The translations under genes and the position numbers were made by a program. Positions 25,227 to 34,660 of a stretch of DNA of 41,811 bases are shown one piece after another. The notes beneath the pieces were generated by a model. The model searched no databases and was not told the DNA's origin. It saw only the letters and a list, made by a program, of their open reading frames with translations. Each line of letters begins with the position of its first letter. Within the stretch, counting starts at the first letter, position 1. This stretch comes from Compostibacillus humi (GTDB lineage: Bacteria; Bacillota; Bacilli; Bacillales; Amphibacillaceae): NCBI RefSeq assembly GCF_014637175.1, contig NZ_BMEV01000023.1:1-41811 (forward strand). The letters are read 5' to 3'.

Positions 25227-28109
25227 ATGTCATCGAACAAATATATAACGATTCAAGGAGCAAGAGCCCATAATTTAAAAAATGTGAACGTGCAAATCCC
25301 GAAGAATAAACTCGTTGTCGTTACGGGATTATCCGGTTCGGGCAAATCCTCCCTCGCCTTTGATACTATTTATGCGGAAGGGCAGCGCCGGTATGTGGAG
25401 TCGCTGTCCTCCTATGCAAGGCAGTTTCTCGGACAAATGGACAAGCCGGACGTGGATACGATTGAAGGATTGTCCCCGGCCATTGCCATAGATCAAAAAA
25501 CAACGAGCCGCAACCCCCGGTCCACCGTCGGAACGGTAACCGAAATCTATGACTATTTGCGTTTGCTCTATGCCCGAATCGGCCGCCCGATTTGTCCAAA
25601 ACACGGAATCGAAATCACTTCGCAAACGGTCCAGCAAATGGTCGACCGGATAATTGAATATCCGGAGAGAACAAAATTGCAGTTGCTGGCTCCGGTAATC
25701 TCCGGCAAAAAAGGCGAACACGTCAAACTGTTGGAAAAGCTGAGAAAAGAAGGATATGTCCGTTTGCGGGTCGATAACGAAATGCGGGAAATTTCCGAGG
25801 AGATTAAACTCGATAAAAACAAAAAGCATTCCATCGAAGTGGTTATTGACCGGATCATCGTCAAACCGGGAATAGAAGGACGGCTTAGCGACTCTATTGA
25901 AACCGCGCTGGAGCTTGGAGAAGGACGGATTATCGTCGATATTATCGGTCAAGAGGAACTTATTTTTAGCGAACATCATTCCTGTCCGATTTGCGGTTTT
26001 TCCATCGGCGAGCTGGAGCCGAGACTATTTTCTTTTAACAGTCCTTTTGGGGCTTGTCCGTCCTGCGACGGCATCGGCTATAAGCTGGAAGTCGATGTGG
26101 ATTCGGTCATTCCTGATTGGAATCTCTCGTTGAACGAAAATGCCATTGCGCCGTGGACACCGGTAACATCCCAGTTTTATCCGCAGCTGCTGAAAAGTGT
26201 TTGTGATCATTACGGAATCGATATGGATATTCCGGTGAAAGACATTCCGAAGGAAATGATGGATAAAATACTGTACGGCAGCGGCACGGAGAAAATCCAC
26301 TTCCGCTATGTCAGTGATGTTGGGCAAGTGAGGGAAAAAGATATTTACTTTGAAGGGGTAATCAACAATATTGCCCGGCGTTACAACGAAACAAGCTCCG
26401 AATATATCCGGGAAAGTTTAGGAAAATTTATGGCGGAAAAGAAATGCGGCAGCTGTAAAGGTTACCGCCTGAAGAAAGAGGCGCTTGCCGTTCTTGTCAA
26501 CGGACTGCATATTAGCAAAGTTACCGAATTCTCTGTGACGGATGCCATCGAATTTTTCCGGTGCTTAAAGTTGACGGAGAAAGAACAGCAAATTTCCCGG
26601 ATGATTATAAAGGAAATCAAAAACCGGCTCGAATTTTTGAAAAATGTTGGTCTTGATTATTTAGACTTGGCACGGGCAGCAGGAACCCTATCTGGAGGTG
26701 AAGCCCAGCGAATTCGGCTTGCCACCCAAATCGGATCGGCATTGACAGGGGTTCTATATGTTCTCGATGAACCGTCCATCGGGCTGCACCAGCGGGACAA
26801 TGACCGATTAATTGATACGTTAAAGAAAATGCGGGATTTGGACAATACGCTAATTGTCGTGGAACACGATGAAGATACGATGTTGGCAGCGGACTGGCTT
26901 ATCGATATCGGGCCGGGAGCCGGAGAGCACGGCGGTCAGGTCGTCGCCAGCGGCACCCCGGAAGAAGTGATGAACAATGACCGTTCCATTACCGGCCGCT
27001 ACCTTTCCGGAAAAGAAATCATTCCGGTTCCAGCAGAACGCCGGAAGCCGGACAAACGGTTTATTGAAGTGAAAGGGGCAAAAGAAAATAACTTAAAAAA
27101 TGTAAACGTGAAAATTCCGATTGGCCTCTTTAACGTTGTTACGGGAGTATCCGGCTCCGGAAAGAGTACCCTTGTGAATGAAATAATTTATAAAGCCATT
27201 TCCAGAGAGCTGTACAATAGCAAACTTCGTCCAGGGGAATTCAGGGAAATAAAAGGATTGGAACATTTGGACAAAGTGATTGAGATTGACCAGTCCCCAA
27301 TCGGCCGGACGCCAAGGTCCAATCCGGCAACGTACATCGGTGTTTTCGATGATATTCGTGATGTTTTTAGCCAGACGAATGAGGCGAAAGTGCGCGGCTA
27401 TAAAAAGGGCCGCTTCAGCTTTAACGTGAAGGGCGGCCGCTGTGAAGCATGCCAGGGAGACGGAATTATCAAAATCGAAATGCATTTCCTCCCGGACGTG
27501 TACGTTCCGTGTGAAGTGTGTCACGGCAAGCGGTACAACCGGGAAACGCTGGAAGTAAAATATAAAGGGAAAAATATCGCGGATATTTTAGATATGCGGG
27601 TGGAAGAGGCATTAGAATTTTTTGCGCCGATTCCGAAAATTAAACGGAAGCTGCAAACGATTTATGATGTCGGTTTAGGCTATATTAAACTTGGACAGCC
27701 GGCAACGACATTGTCCGGCGGGGAAGCCCAGCGGGTGAAACTGGCCAGTGAACTCCACCGCCGTTCCAACGGGAAAACGCTCTATATTTTGGACGAGCCG
27801 ACAACCGGATTGCATGCCGACGATATTAAACGGCTCCTTTCTGTCCTGCAGCGGCTCGTCGATAACGGCGATACGGTGTTGATTATTGAACATAATTTAG
27901 ACGTCATTAAATGTGCCGATAACATTATCGACCTTGGACCGGAAGGCGGTGACCGGGGCGGACAAATCGTTGTAACCGGCACGCCGGAAAAAGTGGCGGA
28001 AGCAGCAGATATTTCCTATACCGGAAAATATTTAAAAGCGACCCTCGAGCGGGATAAAGTCCGGATGGAAACGTGGCTCGCTAAAAAAGAAAAAGCAGGT
28101 GCGAAATAG
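25227..28109 (+). CDS. uvrA: excinuclease ABC subunit UvrA
   Basis: ABC-type ATPase dimer that finds DNA lesions and loads UvrB. The 960 residues contain two ABC modules: GLSGSGKS near residue 35 and GVSGSGKS near 645, each with LSGGEAQR (near 490 and 830). Two zinc modules are visible (CPIC...CPSC near 255-285 and CEAC...CEVC near 740-768). ATG 25227 is 8 nt after AGGAGAG (25212-25218); the upstream in-frame GTG 25218 overlaps that site. Confidence 0.98.
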   Translation: MSSNKYITIQGARAHNLKNVNVQIPKNKLVVVTGLSGSGKSSLAFDTIYAEGQRRYVESLSSYARQFLGQMDKPDVDTIEGLSPAIAIDQKTTSRNPRSTVGTVTEIYDYLRLLYARIGRPICPKHGIEITSQTVQQMVDRIIEYPERTKLQLLAPVISGKKGEHVKLLEKLRKEGYVRLRVDNEMREISEEIKLDKNKKHSIEVVIDRIIVKPGIEGRLSDSIETALELGEGRIIVDIIGQEELIFSEHHSCPICGFSIGELEPRLFSFNSPFGACPSCDGIGYKLEVDVDSVIPDWNLSLNENAIAPWTPVTSQFYPQLLKSVCDHYGIDMDIPVKDIPKEMMDKILYGSGTEKIHFRYVSDVGQVREKDIYFEGVINNIARRYNETSSEYIRESLGKFMAEKKCGSCKGYRLKKEALAVLVNGLHISKVTEFSVTDAIEFFRCLKLTEKEQQISRMIIKEIKNRLEFLKNVGLDYLDLARAAGTLSGGEAQRIRLATQIGSALTGVLYVLDEPSIGLHQRDNDRLIDTLKKMRDLDNTLIVVEHDEDTMLAADWLIDIGPGAGEHGGQVVASGTPEEVMNNDRSITGRYLSGKEIIPVPAERRKPDKRFIEVKGAKENNLKNVNVKIPIGLFNVVTGVSGSGKSTLVNEIIYKAISRELYNSKLRPGEFREIKGLEHLDKVIEIDQSPIGRTPRSNPATYIGVFDDIRDVFSQTNEAKVRGYKKGRFSFNVKGGRCEACQGDGIIKIEMHFLPDVYVPCEVCHGKRYNRETLEVKYKGKNIADILDMRVEEALEFFAPIPKIKRKLQTIYDVGLGYIKLGQPATTLSGGEAQRVKLASELHRRSNGKTLYILDEPTTGLHADDIKRLLSVLQRLVDNGDTVLIIEHNLDVIKCADNIIDLGPEGGDRGGQIVVTGTPEKVAEAADISYTGKYLKATLERDKVRMETWLAKKEKAGAK

Positions 28110-28135
28110 CAGGTGACATAGCACCTGCTTTTTTT
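28109..28135 (+). terminator. uvrBA terminator
   Basis: GCAGGTG (28109-28115) pairs with CACCTGC (28122-28128), followed by seven T. The stem begins at the last base of the uvrA stop codon. Confidence 0.9.
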
Positions 28136-28179
28136 ATGAGGAATTTGGGAGTAGGAGGCCAATAAGCAGAATTTAACCT

Positions 28180-28208
28180 TTGACTAGGTTTCTTTGATTC
28201 GATACAGT
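28180..28208 (+). promoter_or_regulatory. SigA-type promoter of yojF-bshB2
   Basis: TTGACT (28180-28185), a 17-nt spacer, and TACAGT (28203-28208), 31 nt before the yojF ATG. Confidence 0.65.
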
Positions 28209-28238
28209 TAAAATAGATGAAAGTTGGAGGCAAGATAA

Positions 28239-28586
28239 ATGAAACCGATAAATTTAGCGGAAGTACAAAGTGAATTAGAGAAATATATTAATAGAGAAGT
28301 TTATCTTCATTTGGAAACGACAAACGGCGCCTACGCCAGTCACTTTAATGATAAAGCCTACAATGTCGGCGCCTACATTCGCAATGCGAAGGTTACGTTC
28401 AATCAGGCCAAAATTGTCGGTGACGGAAATTCGTATCGGGTCGGTTTAAAAATGGAACTTGGCTGGATTTATGCGGAAGGGTTAACCGACTGGGAAATTT
28501 ATAATTCGAAACTGTTACTGGCCGGTCATGACCGGGAAGGACGGCTTATGGTGGCGTGCCAAATTAGCGATACCCCGTTTTCTTAA
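28239..28586 (+). CDS. yojF: YojF family (DUF1806) protein
   Basis: Conserved partner gene of bshB2 in Bacillus; its biochemical role is not established. The 115 residues look like a small beta-rich soluble domain with no signal peptide or membrane segment (YINREVYLHLETTNGAYA, VGLKMELGWIYAEGLTDWEI). GGAGG precedes ATG 28239. It is followed 32 nt later by bshB2, the same pairing as yojF-yojG in B. subtilis, so a role in or near bacillithiol synthesis is inferred from neighbourhood. Confidence 0.85.
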   Translation: MKPINLAEVQSELEKYINREVYLHLETTNGAYASHFNDKAYNVGAYIRNAKVTFNQAKIVGDGNSYRVGLKMELGWIYAEGLTDWEIYNSKLLLAGHDREGRLMVACQISDTPFS

Positions 28587-28618
28587 AAACAGGTCGGAAG
28601 ATGGAAGGATTGATGAAC

Positions 28619-29287
28619 ATGGAAAAACATGTAGTTGTAATTTATCCCCATCCGGATGATGAGTCTTTTGGATGTGCAGGAACGATTACGAAGTTCCGGG
28701 AGCAGGGAGTTCCGGTTACGTATTTATGTGGGACATTAGGTGAAATGGGCCGGAATATGGGTTCGCCCGCTTTTGCCAACCGGGAAACATTGCCGGAAAT
28801 ACGCAAAAAAGAATTGCTCGCTGCCTGCAAGGTGCTTGATATAGAAGTAGAGATGCTCGGCTATCGGGATAAGACGATTGAGTTTGAAGACGAGAAAAAG
28901 GTTGCCCTTCATTTGAAGGAGATCTTGGAAAGAATTAAACCAACTTTAGTAATTACCCATTATCCAGGTTATGCCGTACATCCCGATCATAATGCTTTAG
29001 GAAAAGCAGCCATTGAAGCGGTGCGGCTGATGGATGAAAAAACGCGGCCAACGGTTTGGGCGCAGGCAATTTCGAAAGACTACCCTGATGTGCTTGGAAA
29101 ACCGGATGTCGTTCACGATGTTGCAGATTATATGGATAAAAAAATTGAAGCAATTTTTTGCCATAAATCCCAGGCGCAAGGAGTGCTCGGACAGCACCGC
29201 CATTTGCTGAAAGAAGACAAAAGTTTGCAGGAAATTACGAAGGAACGATTAGGAAAAGAAATGTTTTATATTTGGAAGTTTGCATAA
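28619..29287 (+). CDS. bshB2: bacillithiol biosynthesis deacetylase BshB2
   Basis: Zinc-dependent LmbE/PIG-L family enzyme removing the acetyl group from GlcNAc-malate in bacillithiol synthesis. The 222 residues show the family metal-binding motif PHPDDE (10-15, with H11 and D14 as ligands) and the later HPDH motif (AVHPDHNA) supplying the third ligand. ATG 28619 is preferred, 9 nt after AAGGA (28605-28609), and homologues begin MEKHVVVIYPHPDDE; in-frame ATGs at 28601 and 28613 are less well placed. Confidence 0.93.
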   Translation: MEKHVVVIYPHPDDESFGCAGTITKFREQGVPVTYLCGTLGEMGRNMGSPAFANRETLPEIRKKELLAACKVLDIEVEMLGYRDKTIEFEDEKKVALHLKEILERIKPTLVITHYPGYAVHPDHNALGKAAIEAVRLMDEKTRPTVWAQAISKDYPDVLGKPDVVHDVADYMDKKIEAIFCHKSQAQGVLGQHRHLLKEDKSLQEITKERLGKEMFYIWKFA

Positions 29288-29319
29288 TTTGCCTGGTTCG
29301 CCCTATTTTTTGCATAAAA

Positions 29320-29345
29320 TGAAACGTTTTGACGAATAAAACGTA
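29320..29345 (+). promoter_or_regulatory. SigW-type ECF promoter of pspC
   Basis: TGAAAC (29320-29325), a 16-nt spacer, and CGTA (29342-29345), a full match to the SigW consensus, 57 nt before the pspC start. In B. subtilis the related yvlABCD operon is in the SigW regulon. Confidence 0.88.
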
Positions 29346-29401
29346 TATAAGGCAGAATAATAATTTGGCGGCAGGAAAAGAGAGAAAGAGGAGGAATGCA
29401 G

Positions 29402-29596
29402 ATGAAACGGCTTTACCGTTCGACAACAGATAAGATGGTAGCGGGAGTGTTTGGCGGCCTTGCGGAATATTTTCATATTGATGCGACAATTCTTCGGCTG
29501 ATTTATGCAGTTCTTTGTGTATTTAGTCATTTTACTTTAGTATTAGTCTACATTATCGCTGCGATTATCATTCCTAAGGATTACGATGTTCTTTAA
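29402..29596 (+). CDS. yvlC: PspC domain protein (YvlC-like)
   Basis: Small envelope-stress membrane protein. The 64 residues match a stand-alone PspC domain: a basic N-terminus (MKRLYRST), the conserved VFGGLAEYFHIDATILRLIYA segment (split around residues 16-37) and a hydrophobic membrane helix to IIIPKDY. ATG 29402 lies 6 nt after AGAGGAGGA (29387-29395); ATG 29396 is too near. It is alone between its SigW promoter and a terminator, without the yvlA, yvlB and yvlD neighbours known in B. subtilis. Confidence 0.9.
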   Translation: MKRLYRSTTDKMVAGVFGGLAEYFHIDATILRLIYAVLCVFSHFTLVLVYIIAAIIIPKDYDVL

Positions 29597-29611
29597 GTAA
29601 GAATCGATTAG

Positions 29612-29643
29612 ACCACATGAGCTGGGCATCATGTGGTTTTTTA
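29612..29643 (+). terminator. pspC terminator
   Basis: A 9-bp stem (ACCACATGA 29612-29620 with TCATGTGGT 29629-29637) followed by a T-run. Confidence 0.9.
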
Positions 29644-29721
29644 TTGCAATGACACACTGCATTCCGTTTTCAAATAAACTGTTACATTGCCAGGCGAAGT
29701 GTAAGATTAAAGAGCAACGCC

Positions 29722-30005
29722 CGTCAGAAAAATTCTGATTTACGCTGATTTCTAGTTGATTAGCGCTGAAATTTGCTGTATTTCGTTCGAATAAAATAAT
29801 TGCGCCGAATTAATCGATTGATCGTCAGAATAAGATAGAGTTTCGCTGAAATAGTTATGCCCTAGCGCCGAATTCGCACAGAGAATGTTAGAATAGCAGA
29901 ATTTCGCTGAATAATATTATTTACCGTTAGAAAAAAGAAGAAAAGCGCTGAATGATTAATTTCACCGCCGAATATTGCAGGGCATCGTTAGAATACCCGA
30001 GGAAA
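29722..30005. repeat. degenerate ~20-bp-phased repeat array (14 units)
   Basis: Units begin with CGTYAGAA, CGCTGAAT or CGCCGAAT at 29722, 29743, 29764, 29784, 29803, 29823, 29844, 29866, 29886, 29905, 29925, 29946, 29966 and 29986, spaced 19-22 bp (average 20.3). Only the first 8 or so bases are conserved; the rest of each unit is AT-rich and variable. The heads tend to run in the order TYAG, CTGA, CCGA, giving a weak ~61-bp super-period. Similar units occur at 175-234. Confidence 0.85.
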
Positions 30006-30073
30006 ATAGAAGCGGAAACACAGAGTGGCTGTCCTTCTCATAAAAAGCTTCAACTGATTTTACCTTTACTTTA

Positions 30074-30082
30074 TGCTACAAT
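30074..30082 (+). promoter_or_regulatory. extended -10 promoter of hprK
   Basis: TGCTACAAT (TGN plus TACAAT), 41 nt before the hprK start. There is no strong -35. Confidence 0.55.
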
Positions 30083-30123
30083 GTAAAAAGCTAAATCTTC
30101 TCTTGAGGAGGATATCGTTACAT

Positions 30124-31062
30124 ATGGGTAACATCGTGCGCACAAAAGACCTGCTGGATAATTTTAATCTGACCCTGGTGGCAGGGAAAGACGGGATACA
30201 TCGGGAAATCATTACGAGTGACATCTCCCGGCCGGGGATTGAAATGACAGGTTATTTTAAATATTATCCAAAGGAAAGGCTGCAGCTTATTGGAAAAACA
30301 GAAATGACTTATTTTTTAGGATTAAGCGAAGAAGAGCAAAGGGACCGGGCAGAACGTCTCTGTACCGATGTTACTCCGGGAATTGTTATCTCCCGGGGAA
30401 TGGACGTGCCCCAAGCTCTGATTGATGCCGCAAATGAAGCGGGGGTACCGATTTTGCACTCGCCGCGGAAAACGACGAGAGTCATCAGCCGTTTGACAAA
30501 TTTTCTTGAAGCAAAATTCGCCCCTTTTACCGCCGTCCATGGCGTTTTAGTCGATGTCTACGGGGTTGGAGTGTTAATTACCGGCCAGAGCGGCGTCGGA
30601 AAAAGTGAAACTGCTCTGGAACTTGTTAAACGCGGCCACCGGCTCGTTGCGGATGATAGTGTGGAAATCCGCCAAGAAGACTATGATACGTTAATCGGCA
30701 GTTCCCCGCCGTTAATAGAACATATGCTGGAAATCCGGGGACTGGGGATTATTAATGTCATGACGTTGTTCGGCGCCGGAGCCGTTCTCAGCAGCAAAAA
30801 AATTTCCATGGTTGTCCACCTGGAAAATTGGGATGAGAAAAAACAGTATGACCGGCTTGGGCTGGATGAAGATAAAATGAAAATTATGGACGTATCTTTG
30901 CCGAAGGCGACCATACCGGTAAGGCCGGGCCGAAATTTGGCGGTTATCATTGAAGTAGCAGCGATGAACTTCAGATTGAAAAGAATGGGTGTCAATGCAG
31001 CTGAAGAATTTTCCGAACGATTGACGCGAATGATCCAGTATGAAAAAGATATTTTAGAATAG
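30124..31062 (+). CDS. hprK: HPr kinase/phosphorylase
   Basis: Bifunctional enzyme that phosphorylates HPr and Crh on Ser46 with ATP when glycolytic intermediates are high, and dephosphorylates them otherwise; the central switch of carbon catabolite repression. The 312 residues have the P-loop GQSGVGKS (154-161) and the HPrK/P signature [19 protein letters not shown] in the C-terminal catalytic domain. The N-terminal domain is of the usual DRTGG-like type. ATG 30124 follows GAGGAGGA (30105-30112), and homologues start near this point; the ATG at 30073 lies in the promoter. It heads the hprK-lgt-yvoD-ppaX-yvoF operon. Its substrate Crh is encoded at 40636. Confidence 0.97.
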   Translation: MGNIVRTKDLLDNFNLTLVAGKDGIHREIITSDISRPGIEMTGYFKYYPKERLQLIGKTEMTYFLGLSEEEQRDRAERLCTDVTPGIVISRGMDVPQALIDAANEAGVPILHSPRKTTRVISRLTNFLEAKFAPFTAVHGVLVDVYGVGVLITGQSGVGKSETALELVKRGHRLVADDSVEIRQEDYDTLIGSSPPLIEHMLEIRGLGIINVMTLFGAGAVLSSKKISMVVHLENWDEKKQYDRLGLDEDKMKIMDVSLPKATIPVRPGRNLAVIIEVAAMNFRLKRMGVNAAEEFSERLTRMIQYEKDILE

Positions 31063-31072
31063 GGGTTGGAGA

Positions 31073-31921
31073 ATGGTTTATACGAGCGCTCCATTTGATC
31101 GTGTATTTATCGAAATCGGTCCCCTCACCATTTATTGGTACGGGGTTATTATTGCCACCGGTGCCGCCATCGGTTTATGGCTGGCGATGAAAGAGGCCGA
31201 ACGTCTCGGGTGGAACAAAGATTTACTTATCGATTTTCTTATTTATGCCGTGCCAATCGCAATTATTTTTGCCCGAATTTATTATGTCACCTTTGAATGG
31301 GAGCGGTATAGTGACGGGCCGCTATGGAAAGTGATTGCCATCTGGGAAGGCGGAATTGCTATACACGGTGCGGTTATCGGCGGAGTGGTGACAGCTATCG
31401 TTTTTAGCCGCGTTCGGAAAATTCCCTTTTGGCAATTGGCAGATATCGTTGCTCCGAGCTTAATTCTCGGACAGGCTATCGGCCGCTGGGGAAACTTTAT
31501 GAACCAAGAGGCGCATGGCGGCCCAATTCCGGAAGGTTCGGTTTTATATGATATATTGCCAGATTTTATTTTGCAGCAGATGACCATTGACGGCGTGACA
31601 TACCAGCCGACGTTTTTGTATGAGTCGCTCTGGAATATATTAATTTTCGTGCTCTTAATTTATATGCGCCGTCAATGGAACCCGATTCGCGGGGAAATTT
31701 TCCTGACTTATGCTATTATGTATTCAATTGGGCGATTTTTTATCGAAGGCATGCGGACGGACAGTTTATATGTCGTTGGTGATTTGCGCACTGCCCAAAT
31801 AGTATCCATTTTGACAATTATCATTGGACTGATTCTTATTTTTTATCGGAGAAAAACAACGACAGTCCGCTATAAAGACGTTCCAAAGAAGAAGAAAAAA
31901 ATGAAGAAGAGGAAAAAATAG
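31073..31921 (+). CDS. lgt: prolipoprotein diacylglyceryl transferase Lgt
   Basis: Membrane enzyme that attaches diacylglycerol to the lipobox cysteine of prolipoproteins, such as CccB in this window. The 282 residues have seven or so membrane segments, the essential signature GRWGNFMNQE (137-146) and the conserved Tyr/Arg surroundings (PTFLYES). The very basic C-terminal tail (KKKKKMKKRKK) is cytosolic. It begins 10 nt after hprK with a GGTTGGAG ribosome site. Confidence 0.97.
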   Translation: MVYTSAPFDRVFIEIGPLTIYWYGVIIATGAAIGLWLAMKEAERLGWNKDLLIDFLIYAVPIAIIFARIYYVTFEWERYSDGPLWKVIAIWEGGIAIHGAVIGGVVTAIVFSRVRKIPFWQLADIVAPSLILGQAIGRWGNFMNQEAHGGPIPEGSVLYDILPDFILQQMTIDGVTYQPTFLYESLWNILIFVLLIYMRRQWNPIRGEIFLTYAIMYSIGRFFIEGMRTDSLYVVGDLRTAQIVSILTIIIGLILIFYRRKTTTVRYKDVPKKKKKMKKRKK

Positions 31922-31940
31922 GGATAAGGGAGAATACAGC

Positions 31941-32897
31941 ATGTCACAAATTATGCAACGAGGTCTGAAACAAGGATTACAGACAACGTGGACATTAGGA
32001 AAAGTGATTTTTCCGATTACGTTAATTGTGACCATTTTACAGTTCACACCGGTTTTGCCCTGGTTTATCCAGCTCCTTGAACCGGTAATGCATTGGATCG
32101 GACTGCCAGGGGAAGCAGCCTTGCCGTTAGTATTAGGGAATGTCCTCAATTTGTATGCTGCCATTGGAGCAATTATTTCCTTTGAATTTACGGTAAAAGA
32201 AGTGTTTATTATGGCCATGATGTTGTCATTTAGCCATAATTTATTCGTAGAGTCGGCCGTAGCAACGAGAGTCGGCGTAAGCTGGTGGGTAATTGTCGGC
32301 GTACGGGTCTGCTTGGCATTATTATCTGCTGTCGTTATTAACCTATTATGGAGCGGCGGCGCAGAAACAGCCCAATATGGACTTATTTCTGTCCAAGAAA
32401 CAGTCCCGGAAACATGGGGCGCCATTCTTTACCACGGTTTGGAAACGGCAGTCCTTGCCATCGTCCAGTTGGCCCTGATTGTGATTCCTTTAATGATGAT
32501 TATGCAATATTTGCGGGAGAAAGGCTGGCTCAACTTCCTATCCGACCGGCTAGCTCCGTTTATGCGGGTACTCGGCATGGACAAAAATGCATCGATGACG
32601 ATGGTTGCCGGACTGACGATTGGCCTTGCTTTTGGAGCGGGTCTGATGATTCAGGCGGTGAAGGAAGACGGGGTTTCCAAACGGGATATGTATTTGGCGC
32701 TTATTTTTCTTGTCGCCTGTCATGCGGTAGTCGAGGACACATTAATTTTTGTCCCATTAGGAATTCCTGTTTGGCCGTTATTATTAATTCGTCTCGGAAC
32801 CGCCATTGTGCTTACGATGATTATTGCTAATATTTGGCGAAAAGCGGAAAACAGAAGAAAGGAAACAACCGATGAGCATACGTACCATACTGTTTGA
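31941..32897 (+). CDS. yvoD: nucleoside recognition (Gate) domain membrane protein YvoD
   Basis: Polytopic membrane protein of the nucleoside-recognition/Gate family; substrate and function are not established. The 318 residues contain about eight hydrophobic helices and two similar halves, each with a helix-breaking conserved stretch (MMLSFSHNLFVESAV near 92 and IFLVACHAVVEDTLIF near 256), typical of the repeated Gate fold. It is the fixed neighbour between lgt and ppaX in Bacillus. ppaX begins inside its last 26 nt. Confidence 0.88.
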   Translation: MSQIMQRGLKQGLQTTWTLGKVIFPITLIVTILQFTPVLPWFIQLLEPVMHWIGLPGEAALPLVLGNVLNLYAAIGAIISFEFTVKEVFIMAMMLSFSHNLFVESAVATRVGVSWWVIVGVRVCLALLSAVVINLLWSGGAETAQYGLISVQETVPETWGAILYHGLETAVLAIVQLALIVIPLMMIMQYLREKGWLNFLSDRLAPFMRVLGMDKNASMTMVAGLTIGLAFGAGLMIQAVKEDGVSKRDMYLALIFLVACHAVVEDTLIFVPLGIPVWPLLLIRLGTAIVLTMIIANIWRKAENRRKETTDEHTYHTV

Positions 32898-33507
32898 TTT
32901 AGACGGAACGCTAATCGATACAAATGAATTGATTATCGCATCCTTCATGCATACATTTTCAACATTCAAATACTCGTTTACGAGGGAGGAAATTATCGAA
33001 TTTAACGGACCGCCCCTCGTCGATACATTCCGGAAAATTGATCCAGACCGGGTGGATGAACTCGTACAAACGTATCGGGAGCATAATTTGCGTGAACATG
33101 ACCGGTATGTGAAAGCTTTTCCTTACGTTCATGAAGTGCTCGATAAGCTGAAAGAACATGGCCTCAAAATCGGGATTGTTACGACAAAGATGAGAGGCAG
33201 CGTAGAGCGGGGATTGGATATAACTAATCTGAACGGCTATTTTGATACGATTATCACGCTGGATGACGTCAGCAATCCGAAACCCCATCCGGAGCCTGTC
33301 GTAAAAGCGATGGAGGACCTGCAAGCGACTGCTTCCTCTACCATAATGGTCGGGGATAATTCCCATGATATTGAAGCAGGGCAAAATGCAGGAGTAAAAA
33401 CCGCTGGCGTCGCCTGGTCATTTAAAGGAAAAGACCGGCTATTGCAGTATAATCCAACCTACATGCTGGAAGATATGCGGGATTTGTTGACTATTGTAGG
33501 AGTGTAG
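32872..33507 (+). CDS. ppaX: pyrophosphatase PpaX
   Basis: HAD-superfamily hydrolase that breaks down pyrophosphate released when HprK/P phosphorolyses P-Ser-HPr, making that reaction effectively one-way. The 211 residues show the HAD motif DLDGT (9-13, D9 nucleophile, D11 acid/base), VTT (motif II), the Lys in NPKPHPEP (motif III) and GDNSHDIEAG (motif IV). The start at ATG 32872 within the yvoD end follows an AAAGGAAA ribosome-like site; homologues begin here. Its co-location with hprK fits the joint function. Confidence 0.95.
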   Translation: MSIRTILFDLDGTLIDTNELIIASFMHTFSTFKYSFTREEIIEFNGPPLVDTFRKIDPDRVDELVQTYREHNLREHDRYVKAFPYVHEVLDKLKEHGLKIGIVTTKMRGSVERGLDITNLNGYFDTIITLDDVSNPKPHPEPVVKAMEDLQATASSTIMVGDNSHDIEAGQNAGVKTAGVAWSFKGKDRLLQYNPTYMLEDMRDLLTIVGV

Positions 33508-33510
33508 CCT

Positions 33511-34035
33511 ATGCGAAAAACGAAGCGCTATCCTGTAAAGGGCGCCAATTCTTTATGGCAAGTTTACCGGACGGTACCGTTTTGGAAAGTATTTAAAAAT
33601 ACGTTCATTATCGTCATTGCCAGGTATACCCCGTTCATGCCGGTGAAAAATTGGCTATACCGCACATTTTTAAAAATGAAGATCGGAGAACAAACGGCCT
33701 TCGCTTTTATGGTTGTCCCCGATATTTTATTTCCGGAAAAAATTTCCGTTGGCAAAAATTCGATTATCGGGTACAATACAACGATTTTGGCCCATGAATA
33801 TTTAATCGATGAATATCGGGTTGGCGAGGTGAAAATCGGGGATGAAGTGATGGTCGGCGCCAATACGACCATTCTTCCTGGAATTACAATCGGCGACCGG
33901 GCAGTAGTGTCTGCAGGAACGCTTGTGCATAAAGATGTTCCAGAAGGCTGTTTTGCCGGGGGCAACCCGATGCAAATCATTTACACTAAAGAGGAAATGG
34001 AAGAACGAAGAAAAAGCGAAAAAGAAACCAGGTGA
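33511..34035 (+). CDS. yvoF: left-handed beta-helix acyltransferase YvoF
   Basis: Putative O-acetyltransferase of the hexapeptide-repeat family; acceptor unknown. The 174 residues have a basic, partly hydrophobic N-terminus (about 1-55) and then hexapeptide-type turns (ISVGKNSIIGYNTTI, VKIGDEVMVGANTTILPGITIGDRAVVSAGTLV) forming the beta helix, ending FAGGNPMQII, the usual acyl-CoA-site tail. GTAGGAG precedes ATG 33511, 3 nt after ppaX. It closes the hprK operon; its stop lies within the terminator stem. Confidence 0.9.
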   Translation: MRKTKRYPVKGANSLWQVYRTVPFWKVFKNTFIIVIARYTPFMPVKNWLYRTFLKMKIGEQTAFAFMVVPDILFPEKISVGKNSIIGYNTTILAHEYLIDEYRVGEVKIGDEVMVGANTTILPGITIGDRAVVSAGTLVHKDVPEGCFAGGNPMQIIYTKEEMEERRKSEKETR

Positions 34036-34062
34036 AACGAATGTCGTTTTGCCTGGTTTTTT
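34025..34062 (+). terminator. terminator of the hprK operon
   Basis: A long stem of about 15 pairs (34025-34040 with 34044-34059, a mismatch/G-T inside) with a T-run. It includes the yvoF stop codon. Confidence 0.88.
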
Positions 34063-34099
34063 CCTTGATTCTGTAAGCTGATTGAAGCAAAGAGGGTAA

Positions 34100-34660
34100 T
34101 TGCTTTGCTCAGTAGTCAGTTCGAGGCTAAAATTTGTTTCCGAAGTGCTTATAGCCCGGTTCTAATGCCCGTTTTAACTCAAAATCTGTGCCAAAAGTGT
34201 CCATGGAGCTGCTCTAAAGTCCGTTTGCAGCCAAAATCTGTGCCAAAAGTGTCTATAGAGCTGCTCTAAAGCCCGTTTGCAGCCAAAATCTGTGCCAAAA
34301 GTGTCCATAGAGCTGCTCTAAAGCCCGTTTGCAGCCAAAATCTGTGCCAAAAGTGTCTATAGAACTGCTCTAAAGCCCGTTTGCAGCCAAAATCTGTGCC
34401 AAAAGTGTCTATAGAGCTGCTCTAAAGTCCGTTTGCAGCCAAAATCTGTGCCAAAAGTGTCTATAGAACTGCTCTAAAGTCCGTTTGCAGCCAAAATCTG
34501 CATCAAAAGTGTCTATAGAGCTGCTCTAAAGCCTGCTTTAATCCAAAATTTGATACAAAAGTGCCTATAGCCCATTTCTAAAGCCCGTTTGAATCAAAAA
34601 TCTCCTCCAAAGCGTCCAATAGCTCGTTCCTAAAGACATGTTAATCCCTTGTATTTAGTA
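34100..34660. repeat. 52-bp-phased tandem repeat array B (11 units)
   Basis: GCTCTAAAG or a variant recurs at 34107, 34159, 34211, 34263, 34315, 34367, 34419, 34471, 34523, 34575 and 34627, all exactly 52 bp apart. Central units are nearly identical and carry the 13-nt palindrome TAGAGC-T-GCTCTA. End units are degenerate but in phase. The unit shares period and several blocks (TAGAG.TGCTCTAAA, GCCC.TTT, TGT) with array A at 10435-11060, while the rest differs, so they are diverged members of one family. Confidence 0.93.

Larger units (their letters stand above)
29597..30123. other. gene-free interval before hprK
   Basis: Holds the pspC terminator, the ~20-bp repeat array (29722-30005) and the hprK promoter. 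No ORF with a ribosome site is seen. Confidence 0.7.

Noticed and set aside
25329-25979. 216-codon ORF on the minus strand inside uvrA
   Set aside because: It lies wholly opposite a certain uvrA gene, lacks a ribosome site and has shadow-like composition.
31766-32425. 219-codon minus-strand ORF across lgt and yvoD
   Set aside because: It is antisense to two well-supported genes, with no ribosome site or family features.
32348-32830. 160-codon plus-strand ORF in a second frame of yvoD
   Set aside because: It overlaps yvoD completely; its composition (Arg, Gly, Cys, His) is typical of an out-of-frame reading.
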